From: Seonamhaeicola sp. S2-3
GTDB taxonomy: Bacteria; Bacteroidota; Bacteroidia; Flavobacteriales; Flavobacteriaceae
Assembly (NCBI RefSeq): GCF_001971785.1
Contig: NZ_CP019389.1
Span: 2,491,001-2,555,000, forward strand
Reading direction: 5' to 3'
Length of the DNA: 64,000 nucleotides
The notes under the pieces are model-generated. The model searched no databases and was not told the origin of the DNA. It saw only the letters and a program-made list of their open reading frames with translations. Within the stretch, counting starts at the first letter, position 1. Each line of letters begins with the position of its first letter. Of the stretch, positions 62,990 through 64,000 are shown one piece after another. The position numbers and the translations under genes are program-made.

Positions 62990-64000
62990 TTATTTTTTTT
63001 CTAATAAAGCCATATAAAAGCCATCATAACCAGATTGGTGAGCTAGCACTTTTTTGTCTTTTACAAAGTTAAACTCTTTTCCTAAATCTGTGGTTAAAAA
63101 GGTGTTAACTTGTTTTTCGTTTTCAGAAGGCAAAACAGAGCAGGTAGCGTAAACCAGTTTTCCGCCAGGTTTAACCATTTTAGAATATTTTTGTAAAACC
63201 TCCTGCTGTACCCCTCTAATTCTATCAATAAATTCTGGTTCTAATTTCCATTTGGCATCGGGATTTCTTCTTAAAACGCCTAAGCCAGAACAAGGAGCAT
63301 CTATTAAAACACGGTCTGCTTTATTGTAAAGTTTTTTAATGGGTTTAGTTGAGTCTAGAACTTTTAAATCTATGTTATGTACACCGTTACGTCTGGCTCT
63401 AATTTTTAATTTTTTGAGTTTACTTTCGTAAATATCCATGGCAATAATTTGTCCTTTATTTTCCATTAAAGAAGCTAAGTGCAAGGTTTTACCGCCAGCG
63501 CCAGCACAGGTGTCTACTACTTTCATACCGGGTTTTACATCAAGCATTTCAGCAACTAATTGCGATGAGGCATCTTGTACTTCAAAAAATCCCTTTTTAA
63601 AAGCATCGGTTACAAAAACATTAGCGCGTTCTTTTAACTTTAAAGCAGAAGGGTAGCCTTTAATAAATTCGGTTTCAATGTTTTGGTTAAACAATTCGTT
63701 TTGTAATTGTTCTTTAGTAGTTTTAAGCGTATTTACTCTTAAAATAACATTGGCTTGTTGATTTTGAGCAGCAATTTCTTTGGACCATTTTTCTTCACCT
63801 AACTCTTCAAAACCAATGGCATCCATCCAATCTGGGATAGATTCTCTAAAAACTCTTATTTTAGAAAGTTCATCAAAACGTCCTTTGATTTTTCTTGTTG
63901 GGGTGTTTTCAAAATATTTCCAATCGGGTAGTTTTATACCTTTCAGGGTTGCCCAAACGGCAAACATGCGCCAAAGATTATCTCTATCAAAAGGTTCTTT
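62990..64000 (-). CDS. RsmB/NOP family RNA (cytosine-5) methyltransferase, 5' end outside window
   Basis: The visible part is about 336 residues. The SAM motif VVDTCAGAGGKTLHLA, the DAPCSGLGVLRRNPDAKWK motif and the catalytic YATCSVLPSENEKQV Cys are present, as in m5C rRNA methyltransferases. An ATG exists at 63967, but the frame stays open to the window edge with a coding-like FDRDNLWRMFAVWATLKGI sequence, so the true start is outside. The N-terminal substrate domain is partly missing for that reason. Confidence 0.9.
   Translation of the reverse strand, partial: KEPFDRDNLWRMFAVWATLKGIKLPDWKYFENTPTRKIKGRFDELSKIRVFRESIPDWMDAIGFEELGEEKWSKEIAAQNQQANVILRVNTLKTTKEQLQNELFNQNIETEFIKGYPSALKLKERANVFVTDAFKKGFFEVQDASSQLVAEMLDVKPGMKVVDTCAGAGGKTLHLASLMENKGQIIAMDIYESKLKKLKIRARRNGVHNIDLKVLDSTKPIKKLYNKADRVLIDAPCSGLGVLRRNPDAKWKLEPEFIDRIRGVQQEVLQKYSKMVKPGGKLVYATCSVLPSENEKQVNTFLTTDLGKEFNFVKDKKVLAHQSGYDGFYMALLEKK

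Noticed and set aside
1-64000. CRISPR array, tRNA, rRNA or riboswitch
   Set aside because: No regularly spaced direct repeats, clover-leaf genes with CCA-type ends, rRNA motifs or known aptamer cores were recognised. A covariance-model scan would be needed to exclude small RNAs.

Overview
The window comes from a low-GC member of the phylum Bacteroidota, most likely a marine Flavobacteriaceae. Four things point there: secreted proteins with type IX secretion (T9SS) C-terminal sorting domains, a fused CcoN-CcoO cbb3 oxidase subunit, a TonB-family protein, and promoters with a TAnnTTTG -7 element. No rRNA, tRNA, CRISPR array, intact insertion sequence or prophage is visible. The first gene (TonB-like) and the last gene (RsmB-like methyltransferase) are cut by the window edges.

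Layout. 1-4087: TonB C-terminus, then a LytS/LytTR operon whose kinase carries a 2TM module that recurs in the two small genes after it; a consensus LytTR site precedes the operon. 4295-4939: two small unknown genes. 5042-8070 (minus): LETM1-like protein, acetylornithine deacetylase, YceI lipoprotein. 8275-20223: a microaerobic block with hemN and usp (plus), the cco operon (ccoS-NO-Q-P-G-H and a TauE/SafE-like protein, minus), the copper ATPase ccoI/fixI (minus) and a Crp/Fnr regulator (plus). 20570-24854: sucrose-type operon with a HAD phosphatase/GH100-like fusion, a frameshifted sucrose-phosphate-synthase-like glycosyltransferase and a fructokinase. 24851-27070: YdeI-like protein and M1 peptidase. 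27161-35039: fatty-acid beta-oxidation genes with a MarR regulator. 35452-40149: pyruvate formate-lyase, its activase and a DUF3360-like transporter. 40747-43476: pyruvate phosphate dikinase. 43887-48407: histidine kinase, NtrC-type regulator, a four-cysteine mini-protein, glutamate dehydrogenase and a GreA-C/Rnk-like protein. 48655-56343 (minus): T9SS-secreted proteins, a tail-collar protein and a NarL-type two-component system. 56384-64000 (minus): purL, fructosamine kinase, secreted endonuclease I and an RsmB-like methyltransferase.

The best hidden structure is a local Crp/Fnr-type regulon. Six TGA-N6-TCA boxes lie before hemN, ccoS, between ccoI and the Crp/Fnr gene, before the sucrose operon, before pflB and before ppdK. 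In every case a TAnnTTTG-like -7 element starts exactly 29.5 bp from the box centre, which is class II activator geometry near -41. This would join micro-oxic respiration, mixed-acid fermentation, PEP/pyruvate interconversion and sucrose metabolism in one switch. The neighbouring regulator has recognition-helix residues suited to TGA half-sites and an incomplete FNR-like cysteine set.

Other notable items: an in-frame palindromic repeat inside purL; two copies of a structured repeat with compensatory stem changes in the cco locus; a pflA gene with no usable ATG at its conserved N-terminus; an unannotated 54-aa Cys4 protein upstream of gdh with a sigma-54-like promoter; and paired TACGTAG palindromes around a degenerate AraC-like gene.
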